DNA from: Erythrobacter sp. UBA2510
GTDB lineage: Bacteria; Pseudomonadota; Alphaproteobacteria; Sphingomonadales; Sphingomonadaceae
NCBI GenBank assembly: GCA_002341345.1
Contig: DDNW01000105.1
Span: 7,802 to 21,831, forward strand
Direction: 5' to 3'
Length of the DNA stretch: 14,030 nucleotides
The notes under the pieces were generated by a model. That model saw only the letters and a program-made list of their open reading frames with translations. It was not told where the DNA came from and searched no databases. Position numbers and translations under genes: made by a program. Positions 1 to 8,365 of this stretch are shown here, one piece after another; the stretch's first letter is position 1, and each line of letters starts with the position of its first letter.

Positions 1-2997
1 ACCACGGTTGTTGATGCGTATCTTTCGCCGATCCTGCGCCGCTATGTCGATCAGGTCGCAGGGGCGCTGGACATGGGGCGGGCCTGCGAACGACTGCTGT
101 TCATGCAGTCCGGCGGCGAGCTGACCGACGCGACGCTGTTTCAGGGCAAGGACGCCATCCTTTCAGGCCCCGCCGGCGGGATCGTCGGCATGGTCAAGAC
201 CGCCGGGCTGGCGGGGTTCGACCGGCTGATCGGCTTCGACATGGGCGGCACCTCGACCGACGTGGCGCTGTTCGCAGGCGGATATGAGCGCAGCAGCGAC
301 AACCGGGTCGCGGGCGTTCGGATCGCGACGCCGATGATGCGCATCCATACCGTGGCGGCGGGTGGCGGCTCGATCTGTGGCTTTGCCGATGGACGCTTCT
401 TCGTCGGGCCGGAAAGCGCGGGGGCACAGCCGGGGCCCGCCTGCTATCGGCAGGGCGGGCCGCTGACGCTGACCGATTGCAACCTCATCCTGGGCAAGCT
501 TAGCCCTGCACATTTCCCCGCCGTGTTCGGTGTAGCGGGCGACGAGGCGCTCGACCCGGCGGCGTCGCAAGCGCGGATGGGCGAGGTGCTTGCCGCGCTG
601 GAGGCGGAGACCGGGCGCCGGATGAGCGCAGCCGAGGCGGCGGCGGGTTTCGTCGCCATCGCGGTCGCCAATATGGCCAATGCGATCCGCGCCGTCACGC
701 TGGCGCGCGGGGCCGACCCGGCGAATTTCGCGCTCAACTGCTTTGGCGGGGCAGGCGGTCAGCACGCCTGCCTGGTAGCCGATGCGCTGGGGATCGAGAC
801 CGTGCTGGTGCATCCGCTGGCTGGCGTGCTCTCGGCCTATGGCATGGGCCTCGCCGACCGGCAGGAGACGCGTGAAGCGAGCCTCGGACTGGCGCTGGAG
901 AAAGCGGCGGAGGTGGCCGCTGCATGCGAAAAACTGAGTACGGAAGCTGCGGACGCGCTGGTCGCACAAGGGGTGGCGCGAGCGGCGATCGAGGTTATCG
1001 CAGAGGCGCATTTGCGGCCTGAAAATGGCCTCTCGACCATTGCCGTGCCGTTCGGATTGCCCGACGAGATGCGCGGCGCTTTTGTGAATGAGCACCGGGC
1101 GCGGTTCGGTTTCGACAATGCGGCGCCGCTCGTGGTCGAGCAATTGCGTGTCGATGCGGTCGCGCGTGAGGGGCATGCCCCGCCGCCGCCCGATCCCGTT
1201 GCTACCGACCCTGCCGAGGCCGAGGATCAGGTCGATGCCTTCATCGCCGGGGAGGCGTGCCGGGTGCCGGTCTACACACGCGAAAGTCTGCCAGCAGACT
1301 GCGAATTGGCCGGACCGGCACTGGTCATCGACCCGGTCGCGACGCTCGTTATCGAGCCGGGCTGGCGCGCTAAAACGGGCGCGGAGGGGATGCTCGTGCT
1401 CACCCGCAAGCACGCGCCCGAAACGAGCCTGAGCAGTACCGAGGTGCATAGAGCGGGGCAGAGCGATGCACAGCCAGATCCGGTGCGGCTCGAAATCTTT
1501 GGCGCTCTCTTCATGGCCGTGGCGGAAGAGATGGGCGCGGCGCTCCAGCATTCGGCGCGCTCGGTCAATATCCGCGAGCGGCTGGATTTCTCCTGCGCAA
1601 TTTTCGATGCGGCGGGACAGCTGGTCGCCAATGCGCCGCATATCCCGGTGCATCTGGGCAGTATGAGCGCAAGTGTGCAGGCCGTGATCGCTCATCGCGG
1701 TTCCACCATGCGCGAAGGCGAGGCCTATGCGCTCAACGCGCCTTATGACGGGGGTACGCATCTGCCCGACATCACCGTGGTAAAGCCGGTGTTCGTCGCA
1801 GGGCTGGCGGGGCCGCGTTTCTTCGTCGCAGCACGCGGCCACCATGCCGATGTCGGCGGGATCGCGCCCGGATCGATGCCGTCTGCCAGCACCCGGATCG
1901 AGGAGGAGGGCATCCTATTGGACGATGTGGTCGCCCTGAAGGATGGCCGCTACCTGGAGAATGAGTTGCGCGCGCTGCTTTCCGCCGGCCCGTATCCGGC
2001 ACGCAATATCGATCAGAACGTCGCCGACCTCGCCGCGCAACTGGCCGCGTGTCAGCGCGGGGCCGAGCGATTGCTGGCGCTGGTCGATAGCTATTCGCTG
2101 ATCACGGTCGCGGCCTATATGGAGCATCTGCTCGCTCATGCCGAACAGGCGGCACGCAAGGTGCTGCGCGACTTCCCGGGTGGTGCGATCACGGTGCCGA
2201 TGGACAATGGCGCGCAAGTTACGGTGAGGATCAGCGTCGATCCCGACGGCGGCGACACATTGATCGATTTCGCCGGGACGAGCGCCCAGCTCGCTGACAA
2301 TTTCAACGCCCCCGCGCCGGTGGTGCGCGCGGCCTGTCTCTATGCGTTGCGGCTGATCGCCGATTTGCCGGTACCGCTCAATGACGGCTTCCTGCGTCCG
2401 GTCACGATCCGCGTGCCGACAGGCTCGATGCTTTCGCCGCAATCCCCCGCCGCCGTTGTCGCGGGCAATGTCGAGACGAGCCAGATCCTGACCGATGCGA
2501 TCCTCGGCGCGCTGGGCGCGATGGCGGCGAGCCAGGGAACGATGAACAATCTGACCTTCGGCGATGCGACGCGCCAATATTACGAGACGATCTGCGGCGG
2601 GGCCGGGGCGGGACCGGACTTCGCCGGGGCCGACGCGGTGCAAACGCATATGACCAACAGCCGGATTACCGATCCGGAGATTATCGAGGTGCGTTTCCCG
2701 GTCGTGGTCGAGCGCTTTGCCATTCGCCGCGGATCGGGCGGAGCGGGGCGATGGCCGGGCGGCGACGGGGTGGAGCGGCGGCTGCGCTTCCTCGCACCGA
2801 TGCAGGTAAACATCCTGTCAGGTCGACGCACGACCGTGCCCTTCGGGCTGCAAGGTGGCGCGAATGGACTGCCGGGTCGAAACCGGATTATCCGTGCCGA
2901 CAGCACCGTCGAGGAGCTGCCTGCGAGGGCTTCGGCGACAATGGCGCCAGGTGATTCGGTCGAGGTGCTGACGCCCGGGGGCGGGGGTTACGCGTGA
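1..2997 (+). CDS. ATP-dependent 5-oxoprolinase (fused HyuA-HyuB), 5' end missing
   Basis: The enzyme family hydrolyses 5-oxo-L-proline (pyroglutamate) to glutamate with ATP, in the cytoplasm. The reading frame is open from base 1 (TTVVDAYLSPILRRYVDQV), upstream of the first ATG at 73, so the gene starts outside the window; 998 residues are seen. With the usual fused length of about 1,200-1,290, some 200-290 N-terminal residues are missing. The HyuA half carries the phosphate-binding motif DMGGTSTDV at 238-264, after the family stretch AILSGPAGG. A short linker near 1400-1470 joins it to the HyuB half (DPVRLEIFGALFMAVAEEMG onward). The C-terminal part (GTMNNLTFG, YYETICGGAGAGP, THMTNSRITDPE, FAIRRGSGGAGRW) matches eukaryotic and bacterial 5-oxoprolinase closely, which favours that activity over hydantoinase or acetophenone carboxylase, whose halves are usually separate subunits. 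It lies outside the TonB-receptor run and may not be co-transcribed with it. Exact substrate is inferred from family. Confidence 0.88.
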   Translation, partial: TTVVDAYLSPILRRYVDQVAGALDMGRACERLLFMQSGGELTDATLFQGKDAILSGPAGGIVGMVKTAGLAGFDRLIGFDMGGTSTDVALFAGGYERSSDNRVAGVRIATPMMRIHTVAAGGGSICGFADGRFFVGPESAGAQPGPACYRQGGPLTLTDCNLILGKLSPAHFPAVFGVAGDEALDPAASQARMGEVLAALEAETGRRMSAAEAAAGFVAIAVANMANAIRAVTLARGADPANFALNCFGGAGGQHACLVADALGIETVLVHPLAGVLSAYGMGLADRQETREASLGLALEKAAEVAAACEKLSTEAADALVAQGVARAAIEVIAEAHLRPENGLSTIAVPFGLPDEMRGAFVNEHRARFGFDNAAPLVVEQLRVDAVAREGHAPPPPDPVATDPAEAEDQVDAFIAGEACRVPVYTRESLPADCELAGPALVIDPVATLVIEPGWRAKTGAEGMLVLTRKHAPETSLSSTEVHRAGQSDAQPDPVRLEIFGALFMAVAEEMGAALQHSARSVNIRERLDFSCAIFDAAGQLVANAPHIPVHLGSMSASVQAVIAHRGSTMREGEAYALNAPYDGGTHLPDITVVKPVFVAGLAGPRFFVAARGHHADVGGIAPGSMPSASTRIEEEGILLDDVVALKDGRYLENELRALLSAGPYPARNIDQNVADLAAQLAACQRGAERLLALVDSYSLITVAAYMEHLLAHAEQAARKVLRDFPGGAITVPMDNGAQVTVRISVDPDGGDTLIDFAGTSAQLADNFNAPAPVVRAACLYALRLIADLPVPLNDGFLRPVTIRVPTGSMLSPQSPAAVVAGNVETSQILTDAILGALGAMAASQGTMNNLTFGDATRQYYETICGGAGAGPDFAGADAVQTHMTNSRITDPEIIEVRFPVVVERFAIRRGSGGAGRWPGGDGVERRLRFLAPMQVNILSGRRTTVPFGLQGGANGLPGRNRIIRADSTVEELPARASATMAPGDSVEVLTPGGGGYA

Positions 2998-3025
2998 GCT
3001 TGCGGGGGCAGCAGCGTGTTATTTC

Positions 3026-3655
3026 TCAATCCGCCGCGATACCGCGCCGCAGTAACCCATTTGCCAGATCGGCGATTTCTTCGGGCGAACACTCTTCCGA
3101 CCAGACCATGTAACGCAGCCCAAGAAACACGTTCATGCCCATGATGGCCCAGGCATGCGCCTCGTTCAGGTCGTCGCGCAATTCGCCTTTCGCGACTCCG
3201 GCCTGCAGGCGTTCCGTGATGCGGCCGGCGGTCGTCTCGTAATGCTTGCGGAAACTGACGGGGTCGACGAATTCCGACTCGTCGATGATGCGGTAGATTT
3301 CCTTGTGTTCGCGCGCGAAGCACAGGAAGGCATGCAACGCCGCCCGTTCGGTCTGCAGCGCGCCCAGCTCGTCATCCAGCGCCTTTTTCGCCTCGACCGC
3401 GACGCGCGTACTCAGGTCCTTGACCAAGGTCTGGAACAATTCCTCCTTGGAATCGAAATAGGTGTAGAAACTGCCCAGCGCGGTTCCGGCGCGGCGCGTA
3501 ATGCCGCTGATCGAGGCCTCGTGAAAGCCCTTCTCCCCAAATTCCAGCGCCGCTGCATCGAGCAGTTTGCGCATGGTGCGCCGTCCGCGTTCGGTCCGTG
3601 GTTGCTTGCCTTCGGGCAAGGAAACGCTGCTGGGAGGTGCGGAATCCGAGTTCAT
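3026..3655 (-). CDS. TetR/AcrR-family transcriptional regulator
   Basis: A 209-residue one-domain-plus-sensor repressor type. The N-terminal helix-turn-helix is clear: LLDAAALEFGEKGFHEASISGITRRAGTALGSFYTYFDSKEELF (written here in parts: helix 1 about residues 28-41, HTH about 47-66, then the FYTYFDSKEEL signature of the family). The C-terminal 130 residues are the variable ligand-binding helices. I chose the ATG at 3653-3655: it has GGAG four bases upstream, and a good -10-like element on the minus strand (TAAAAT, plus-strand 3694-3699) lies just upstream. A longer start at 3716-3718 would add 21 residues but has no Shine-Dalgarno sequence and would sit upstream of that -10. The gene is divergent from the TonB receptor, with 113 bp between the two starts, so it most likely controls the receptor and perhaps the downstream genes. 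The ligand is unknown. Confidence 0.9.
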   Translation of the reverse strand: MNSDSAPPSSVSLPEGKQPRTERGRRTMRKLLDAAALEFGEKGFHEASISGITRRAGTALGSFYTYFDSKEELFQTLVKDLSTRVAVEAKKALDDELGALQTERAALHAFLCFAREHKEIYRIIDESEFVDPVSFRKHYETTAGRITERLQAGVAKGELRDDLNEAHAWAIMGMNVFLGLRYMVWSEECSPEEIADLANGLLRRGIAAD

Positions 3656-3768
3656 TGCACTCCGGCTAACCTGCAAAATCGCGCTTGGCAAAAATTTTAA
3701 AGTTGAAATATGGTTCATGTTTCACTATTCGACCGTTAACGACATAAACGTTCATGGGAGAATATCGG
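3656..3768. promoter_or_regulatory. divergent TetR / TonB-receptor control region
   Basis: This 113-bp stretch is noticeably more AT-rich than the rest of the window. Seen directly: AAAATTTT at 3691-3698; the minus-strand hexamer TAAAAT (plus 3694-3699), a 5/6 match to a -10 box that would serve the TetR gene with a leader of about 30 nt; TTGAAA at 3703-3708, a possible -35 for the receptor, though no good -10 follows at 16-18 nt; the perfect palindrome CGTTAACG at 3734-3741; and GTTCATG twice as a direct repeat at 3713-3719 and 3750-3756. The palindrome or the repeats are candidate operator parts for the TetR protein, but no long dyad typical of TetR operators is obvious. Confidence 0.5.
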
Positions 3769-6144
3769 ATGCTCAAGGCACAATTGCGTGGCTCTGTGGC
3801 CAGCGCGGTCATCATCGCAGGTCTGTCCGTTTCAGCCTTCGCCGGTCAGGCAGCGGCGCAGGATGCCGATGGCAGCGCCCCGGCAGCGCAGGGCGCCAGC
3901 GCGGGCAATGCCATTGTCGTGACCGCCCGTCGGCGCGAAGAACGCCTGCTCGACGTACCGATTTCGGTGACCGCCATCGGCGGCGAGGATCTTGCCAAGC
4001 AGGGCACGCAGTCGCTCGACGAGATCGGCGAGCAGGTCCCGAACCTGACGCTGGAGGTCTCGCGCGGCACCAACACCACGCTCAGCGCCTTCATTCGCGG
4101 CATCGGCCAGCAGGACCCGGTCGCCGGTTACGAACCGGGCGTTGGCCTTTATGTCGACGACGTCTATCTCGCCCGTCCGCAGGCCGCCGTGCTGGACGTC
4201 TATGACGTCGAGCGGATCGAGGTGCTGCGCGGGCCGCAGGGCACGCTCTACGGCCGCAATACGATTGGCGGCGCGATCAAATACGTGACCGCGCGGCTGC
4301 CGGACGATCCCAGCCTGAAGGTGCGCGGCACTTTCGGCTCGTACAAGCAGGCCGACATGGTGGTCACCGCCTCGACGCCGATTGGGGACAATCTGCGGAT
4401 CGGCGCGAGCGGTGCGCGGCTCAGCCGCGGCGGCTTCGGCGATTATCTTAACCAGCCGGGCAAAGAGAATTACAACAAGGACGTGTGGGCTGGCCGTGCG
4501 AGCCTCGAATTCGAGAGCGGTCCGCTGCTGGTGCGCCTGTCGGGCGACTACATCAAGGACAACAGCGATGCGCGTCAGGGCCATCGCCTGGTAGCCAGCC
4601 TTGTCGATCCGACGATCCTGCCGCTCGACAATCCCTACGACACTCGTGCCGGTCTCGACGTGGTCGATCAGGAGGTTGAGGCCTATGGCGGCTCGCTCAA
4701 CATCGCCTACGAGGTGAATGACACGATCACGCTGAAGAGCATCAGCGGCTGGCGCAAGGACAGTTCGACCTCACCGATCGACTTTGACAGCCTGCCGCAG
4801 GCCGACGTCGACGTGCCCGCGATTTACGATAACGAACAGTTCAGCCAGGAATTCCAGCTGCTCTATGAAAGCGACCGGCTGAGCGGGGTCATGGGCGCTT
4901 ATTATCTCGACGCCAAGGCTTATACCGGTTTCGACGTTGCCCTGTTCACGACCGGCGACCTGCTCAACATCGTCCTGCCGATCATGGACTGGACCGGCCT
5001 CAACGGTCAGACTGTCGGCAATGTCGATACCGAAACCTGGTCGATTTTCGGTGATTTCACCTATGAACTGACCGATCAGCTCAGCCTGTCGGCCGGTGGC
5101 CGCTATACCTATGACAAGCGGACCTCGACGGTACTGCGCCAGAACCTGACGGGTGGTTATTCCGATCTGTTCGGCGGCACCGCGACGCCATACCTCGTCG
5201 AATCCGATTTCGAAGGTTCGCGCGCATTCAAGAAGTTCACGCCGCGTGCCTCGATCAGCTTCCAGCCGACGCCCGATCACAATTTCTACGCCAGTTATTC
5301 CAAGGGTTTCAAGGGTGGCGGTTACGACCCGCGCGGCAAGTCCACGCAGGCAATTGACCTCGACAATGATGGCACCGTCAGCGAGGCGGAAATCGACGAT
5401 TTCATGTCGTTCGATCCGGAAGTGGTCGACAGCTATGAAATCGGCTGGAAAGCTTCTCTGCTCAACCGGCGCCTGAACCTGAGTCTCGCGGCGTTCATGA
5501 ACGACTACACGGACATGCAGATCCTCGGCTCCGAAGGCGTCGACGCCGATGGTGACGGGGTTTACGAGAGCTTCCGTGGCATCACCACCAATGCAGCGAG
5601 CGCCGAGATCAAGGGTATCGAACTGGAATTCGACGCCATTGCGGCAGAGGATTTCGCCGGGATGGGCAGCCGCCTGACGATCAACGGTGCGGTCGGTTAC
5701 CTCGACTCCAAGTTCAAGAAGTTCATCGTCAACGATGTCGACATCTCCGACCAGCGTAAGATTCAGAACACGCCGGACTGGACCGCCAATGGCGGTTTCG
5801 ACCTGACGATCCCGATGGATAGCGGCAATGTCGACCTGCTCGGCAGCTTCTCTTACCGCAGCGCCTCGCAGCAGTTCGAGAACCCGATTCCGCTGCTCGA
5901 TCAGGGCGCTTACACGCTGTTCAACGCCAGCCTCGTCTATACCGATGATGAGAACGATTTCTCGATCGGCATTCATGCCAAGAACCTGTTCGACAAGCGC
6001 TACATCGTGTCAGGCTACAACTACCTCGTGGAGAACGCCGCAGCGCCGTCCGGCTATACCTCGACGCTGGGTCTCGATGGTATCCGGACTGCATATTACG
6101 GCGATCCGCGCCGCGTGATGATCACGGGCGAAATCCGTTTCTGA
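3769..6144 (+). CDS. TonB-dependent outer-membrane receptor
   Basis: A 791-residue outer-membrane active transporter, energised by TonB-ExbB-ExbD, for a substrate that cannot be named. The ATG at 3769 is preferred over 3754 because GGGAG at 3756-3760 stands eight bases before it and the protein then opens with a clean signal peptide (MLKAQLRGSVASAVIIAGLSVSAFAGQAAAQ, in two parts about 1-10 and 11-31). A TonB box IVVTAR is at residues 49-54, followed by the plug domain (LLDVPISVTAI, FIRGIGQQDP, VERIEVLRGPQGTLYGRNTIGGAIKYVTA) to about residue 165. The rest is a 22-strand-type barrel ending in the aromatic GEIRF, as expected for Bam recognition. The pattern is that of the large sphingomonad receptor group. 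Two calcium-loop-like motifs lie in the barrel part (residues 530-541 and 592-603). It is the first gene of the plus-strand run and is divergent from a TetR regulator. Confidence 0.94.
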   Translation: MLKAQLRGSVASAVIIAGLSVSAFAGQAAAQDADGSAPAAQGASAGNAIVVTARRREERLLDVPISVTAIGGEDLAKQGTQSLDEIGEQVPNLTLEVSRGTNTTLSAFIRGIGQQDPVAGYEPGVGLYVDDVYLARPQAAVLDVYDVERIEVLRGPQGTLYGRNTIGGAIKYVTARLPDDPSLKVRGTFGSYKQADMVVTASTPIGDNLRIGASGARLSRGGFGDYLNQPGKENYNKDVWAGRASLEFESGPLLVRLSGDYIKDNSDARQGHRLVASLVDPTILPLDNPYDTRAGLDVVDQEVEAYGGSLNIAYEVNDTITLKSISGWRKDSSTSPIDFDSLPQADVDVPAIYDNEQFSQEFQLLYESDRLSGVMGAYYLDAKAYTGFDVALFTTGDLLNIVLPIMDWTGLNGQTVGNVDTETWSIFGDFTYELTDQLSLSAGGRYTYDKRTSTVLRQNLTGGYSDLFGGTATPYLVESDFEGSRAFKKFTPRASISFQPTPDHNFYASYSKGFKGGGYDPRGKSTQAIDLDNDGTVSEAEIDDFMSFDPEVVDSYEIGWKASLLNRRLNLSLAAFMNDYTDMQILGSEGVDADGDGVYESFRGITTNAASAEIKGIELEFDAIAAEDFAGMGSRLTINGAVGYLDSKFKKFIVNDVDISDQRKIQNTPDWTANGGFDLTIPMDSGNVDLLGSFSYRSASQQFENPIPLLDQGAYTLFNASLVYTDDENDFSIGIHAKNLFDKRYIVSGYNYLVENAAAPSGYTSTLGLDGIRTAYYGDPRRVMITGEIRF
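5356..5391 (+). other. EF-hand-like calcium loop within the TonB receptor
   Basis: Codons for residues 530-541 (DLDNDGTVSEAE) fit the 12-residue EF-hand loop exactly: Asp at positions 1, 3 and 5, Gly at 6, Val at 8, Glu at 12. It is followed by IDDFMSFDPEVVDSYEIGWK, the usual barrel strand of this receptor group, so the loop probably sits in an extracellular loop between barrel strands. Confidence 0.65.
5542..5577 (+). other. second, degenerate EF-hand-like loop within the TonB receptor
   Basis: Residues 592-603 (DADGDGVYESFR) have Asp at positions 1, 3 and 5, Gly at 6 and Tyr at 8, but Arg in place of the Glu at position 12. It lies 50 residues after the first loop, also between predicted barrel strands. 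It may still bind calcium as a DxDxDG loop. Confidence 0.45.
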
Positions 6145-6173
6145 TCCTCTGCGCGAGGCAAGGAGTGACGGGT

Positions 6174-7064
6174 ATGGCGCAATACCGCGAACATCGTTTC
6201 CGCAGTAGTTGCGGAAGGCTGGAATTGTTCGCCCGGGATTACCCGGGCGACAAGCCCGGGGCCCCGGCGCTGTTGCTGATGCATGGGCTGACCCGCAACA
6301 GCGCGGATTTCGAACCCATGGCCGCTTGGCTGGCGGGGGCCTACCGGTTGATCGTGCCCGACACGCGCGGGCGCGGCCTGTCTGACTATGACCCCGATCC
6401 GGCCAATTACCGGCCCGACGTCTATGCCGCCGACATGTTCGCGCTGCTCGACGATCTGGACATTGTGCAGGCGGGTCTGATCGGCACCTCGATGGGCGGG
6501 CTGATCGCGATGACGATGGCCTCTTTCGCTGCCACCAGCGGCAGGGGGGATCGCATCGGGCCAATCGTGATCAACGATATCGGACCGGTGATCGAGGTCG
6601 AAGGGCTGGCACGGATCGCCGACTATGCCGGTGACACGCCCGTATTTCCCGACTGGGCGGCGGCCGCGGCGGCTTGCGCGAAGAACAATCGCTCGGCATT
6701 CCCCGGTTTCGAGGAGGATGACTGGATGGCTTTTGCGCGGCGCACCTGCCACGAGACCGAGCGCGGCGTTGTCTTTGCCTATGATCCGGCAATCGCCGCG
6801 CCGATGACGGCGGAGAGCGCGCAAGCTGCCGCTGCCGCCGATCTGTGGCCCGTGTGGCCCGCGCTGGACGGACACCCGCTACTGGTCGTGCGCGGTACGC
6901 TGACCGATCTGCTCTCTGCCGAAACGGTGACGGAGATGGGCCGGCGTCATGTTGGCCCCTTCGCCCATGTCGAGGTGCCGGGGCGCGGCCATGCGCCGCT
7001 ACTCAACGAACCTGAAGTGCGCAAGGCGGTCGGCGCGTTCCTGGCCGAGCATTACCCGGCGTGA
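6174..7064 (+). CDS. alpha/beta-hydrolase fold enzyme
   Basis: A 296-residue cytoplasmic hydrolase with no signal peptide. The ATG at 6174 is preferred to a GTG at 6165 because AGGAG (6161-6165) lies eight bases before the ATG and overlaps the GTG. The fold landmarks are in order: the oxyanion-hole HG in LLLMHGLTRNS (about 37-38), the strand and turn VPDTRGRGLSDYD (62-73), the nucleophile elbow GTSMGG with Ser106, the family stretch INDIGPVIEVEGLARIADY (133-151), the likely catalytic Asp245 in RGTLTDLLSAET, and His273 in GRGHAPLLNEP. The triad is complete. Homologues of this type include esterases, enol-lactonases, C-C hydrolases and proline iminopeptidases, so the bond cut cannot be set. It starts 29 nt after the TonB receptor, with no terminator between, and shares 4 nt with the MFS gene, so it belongs to the same transcription unit. 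Confidence 0.88.
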   Translation: MAQYREHRFRSSCGRLELFARDYPGDKPGAPALLLMHGLTRNSADFEPMAAWLAGAYRLIVPDTRGRGLSDYDPDPANYRPDVYAADMFALLDDLDIVQAGLIGTSMGGLIAMTMASFAATSGRGDRIGPIVINDIGPVIEVEGLARIADYAGDTPVFPDWAAAAAACAKNNRSAFPGFEEDDWMAFARRTCHETERGVVFAYDPAIAAPMTAESAQAAAAADLWPVWPALDGHPLLVVRGTLTDLLSAETVTEMGRRHVGPFAHVEVPGRGHAPLLNEPEVRKAVGAFLAEHYPA

Positions 7065-8365
7065 GGGGACATGGCACCAGCGCGCAGGAGAGCAGCGGCC
7101 AAAGCGCGGGCACTGGTTCGGCCAATCCCAAGGTCGTGCTGGGCATGCTGCTGCTGGTCTACATCTTCAATTTCGTCGACCGGCAGATCCTTGCGATACT
7201 TGCCGCGCCGATCCAGGCCGAGCTGGATCTGACCGACGGGCAAATGGGCTTGCTGGGCGGGCTCGCCTTCGCGCTGCTCTATTCGACGCTGGCGGTGCCG
7301 CTGGCGGCGCTGGCCGACCGGACCAGTCGCAGCTGGGTGATTACCGTCAGCCTGATGTTGTGGAGCGGCTTCACTGCGCTGTGCGGGCTGGCGCAGGGCT
7401 TCTGGCATATCTTCCTCGCGCGGCTGGGCGTAGGGATTGGCGAGGCGGGCGGCGTTGCCCCCTCCTACGCACTGATCGGCGATTATTTCCCGAGCGAGAA
7501 GCGCGCCTCCGCGCTGTCGATCTATTCGCTGGGCATACCGCTGGGGTCTGCGGCAGGCGTGCTGGCGGGCGGCTATATCGCGGCGACGGTCGACTGGCGG
7601 CTGGCCTTTCTGGCCGTGGGTCTGGTCGGCGTGCTGATCGCGCCGGTGTTCAAGCTGCTGGTGCGCGACCGCCCGAAATTCGCGCCGCCGCGCATGCCGC
7701 AAGCGGGCGCGCCGGTATCGGGCTTTCGCGCGACCGCCAGCCTGCTGATGCGCAAGCGCTCGTTCTGGTTCCTCGCGCTCGGTGCAGCGTGTTCCTCGAT
7801 GCTGGGCTATGGCATCGCCTTCTGGCTGCCGAGCCTGCTCCAGCGCAGTTTCGGCTTCGACCTGATCGAGGCGTCGCGGTTCTTTGGCGCGCTGCTGCTG
7901 ATCGGTGGCGTGGCGGGCGTGCTGGTCGGCGGTATTCTTGGCGACAGGCTCGGTAGCCGCAACAAGGCGTTCTACGCCTATCTGCCGGGGATCGCCTTCA
8001 TTCTAGGCGTACCTATGTTCGCACTCGGCATCACCAGCAAGGATGCGCAGCTCGCCTTCCTGCTGTTCCTGCTGCCGCAGGCGCTGGCCTATGTCTGGCT
8101 CGGCCCGGTCCTGTCCGCTGTACAGCACCTGGTGCCGCCGCTCGAGCGGGCGACTGCCTCGGCGTTGTTCCTGCTGGTCAATAATCTGATCGGCCTTGGT
8201 GGCGGCATCTATGCGCTGGGTGCCTTGTCCGAGTTTCTCACGCCGATCTATGGCGATGAGGCGCTGCGTTATTCGATGCTCTATTCGCTGGTTCTCTATG
8301 CGCTGGCCGCGCTGCTGATGGCGCTGGCGGGGCCGAGCCTGAAGCGCGACTGGGTCGCCGAATAA
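7061..8365 (+). CDS. MFS transporter, spinster-like
   Basis: A 434-residue inner-membrane carrier with about 12 hydrophobic helices. Family marks: the first helix LGMLLLVYIFNFVDRQILAIL with the NFVDRQ motif common to spinster-type MFS proteins; the TM2-TM3 loop ALADRTSRSW, a variant of the MFS motif A; and GVGIGEAGGVAPSYALIGDYFP in TM4-5. The second half repeats the pattern (GGVAGVLVGGILGDRLGSRN). The start is the GTG at 7061, within GTGA, so the gene overlaps the hydrolase stop (TGA 7062-7064) and is probably translated by coupling; no strong Shine-Dalgarno is seen. The first 23 residues are polar. An internal start near 7130 would remove this segment only. It may import a product of the periplasmic enzymes encoded downstream, or export; direction and substrate are not visible from the sequence. 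Confidence 0.9.
   Translation: MRGHGTSAQESSGQSAGTGSANPKVVLGMLLLVYIFNFVDRQILAILAAPIQAELDLTDGQMGLLGGLAFALLYSTLAVPLAALADRTSRSWVITVSLMLWSGFTALCGLAQGFWHIFLARLGVGIGEAGGVAPSYALIGDYFPSEKRASALSIYSLGIPLGSAAGVLAGGYIAATVDWRLAFLAVGLVGVLIAPVFKLLVRDRPKFAPPRMPQAGAPVSGFRATASLLMRKRSFWFLALGAACSSMLGYGIAFWLPSLLQRSFGFDLIEASRFFGALLLIGGVAGVLVGGILGDRLGSRNKAFYAYLPGIAFILGVPMFALGITSKDAQLAFLLFLLPQALAYVWLGPVLSAVQHLVPPLERATASALFLLVNNLIGLGGGIYALGALSEFLTPIYGDEALRYSMLYSLVLYALAALLMALAGPSLKRDWVAE

Noticed and set aside
163..1845. A 560-codon open frame on the minus strand opposite the oxoprolinase
   Set aside because: It is rich in Arg, His and Gly with no domain motif, and lies fully opposite a clearly conserved gene; long antisense frames are expected at this GC content.
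1..2997. Hydantoinase or acetophenone carboxylase instead of 5-oxoprolinase
   Set aside because: Those usually have separate subunits, and the C-terminal motifs here match 5-oxoprolinase more closely; not fully excluded.
3155..3700. A 181-codon plus-strand frame opposite the TetR gene
   Set aside because: The minus-strand frame has a textbook TetR helix-turn-helix; the plus frame has no features.
3754..3768. An earlier ATG for the TonB receptor
   Set aside because: The GGGAG Shine-Dalgarno lies inside this extension and fits the ATG at 3769; the extension also spoils the signal peptide.
3567..4205. A plus-strand frame spanning the divergent promoter region
   Set aside because: It runs across the control region and into the receptor gene in another frame, ending in Arg-rich low-complexity sequence.
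4771..5976. A 401-codon minus-strand frame opposite the TonB receptor
   Set aside because: No motif or plausible start; it mirrors the receptor's codon pattern.
6145..6160. A small hairpin (CCTC/GAGG) after the TonB receptor as a terminator
   Set aside because: Only four base pairs and no T-run; the next gene starts 29 nt after the stop, so read-through is more likely.
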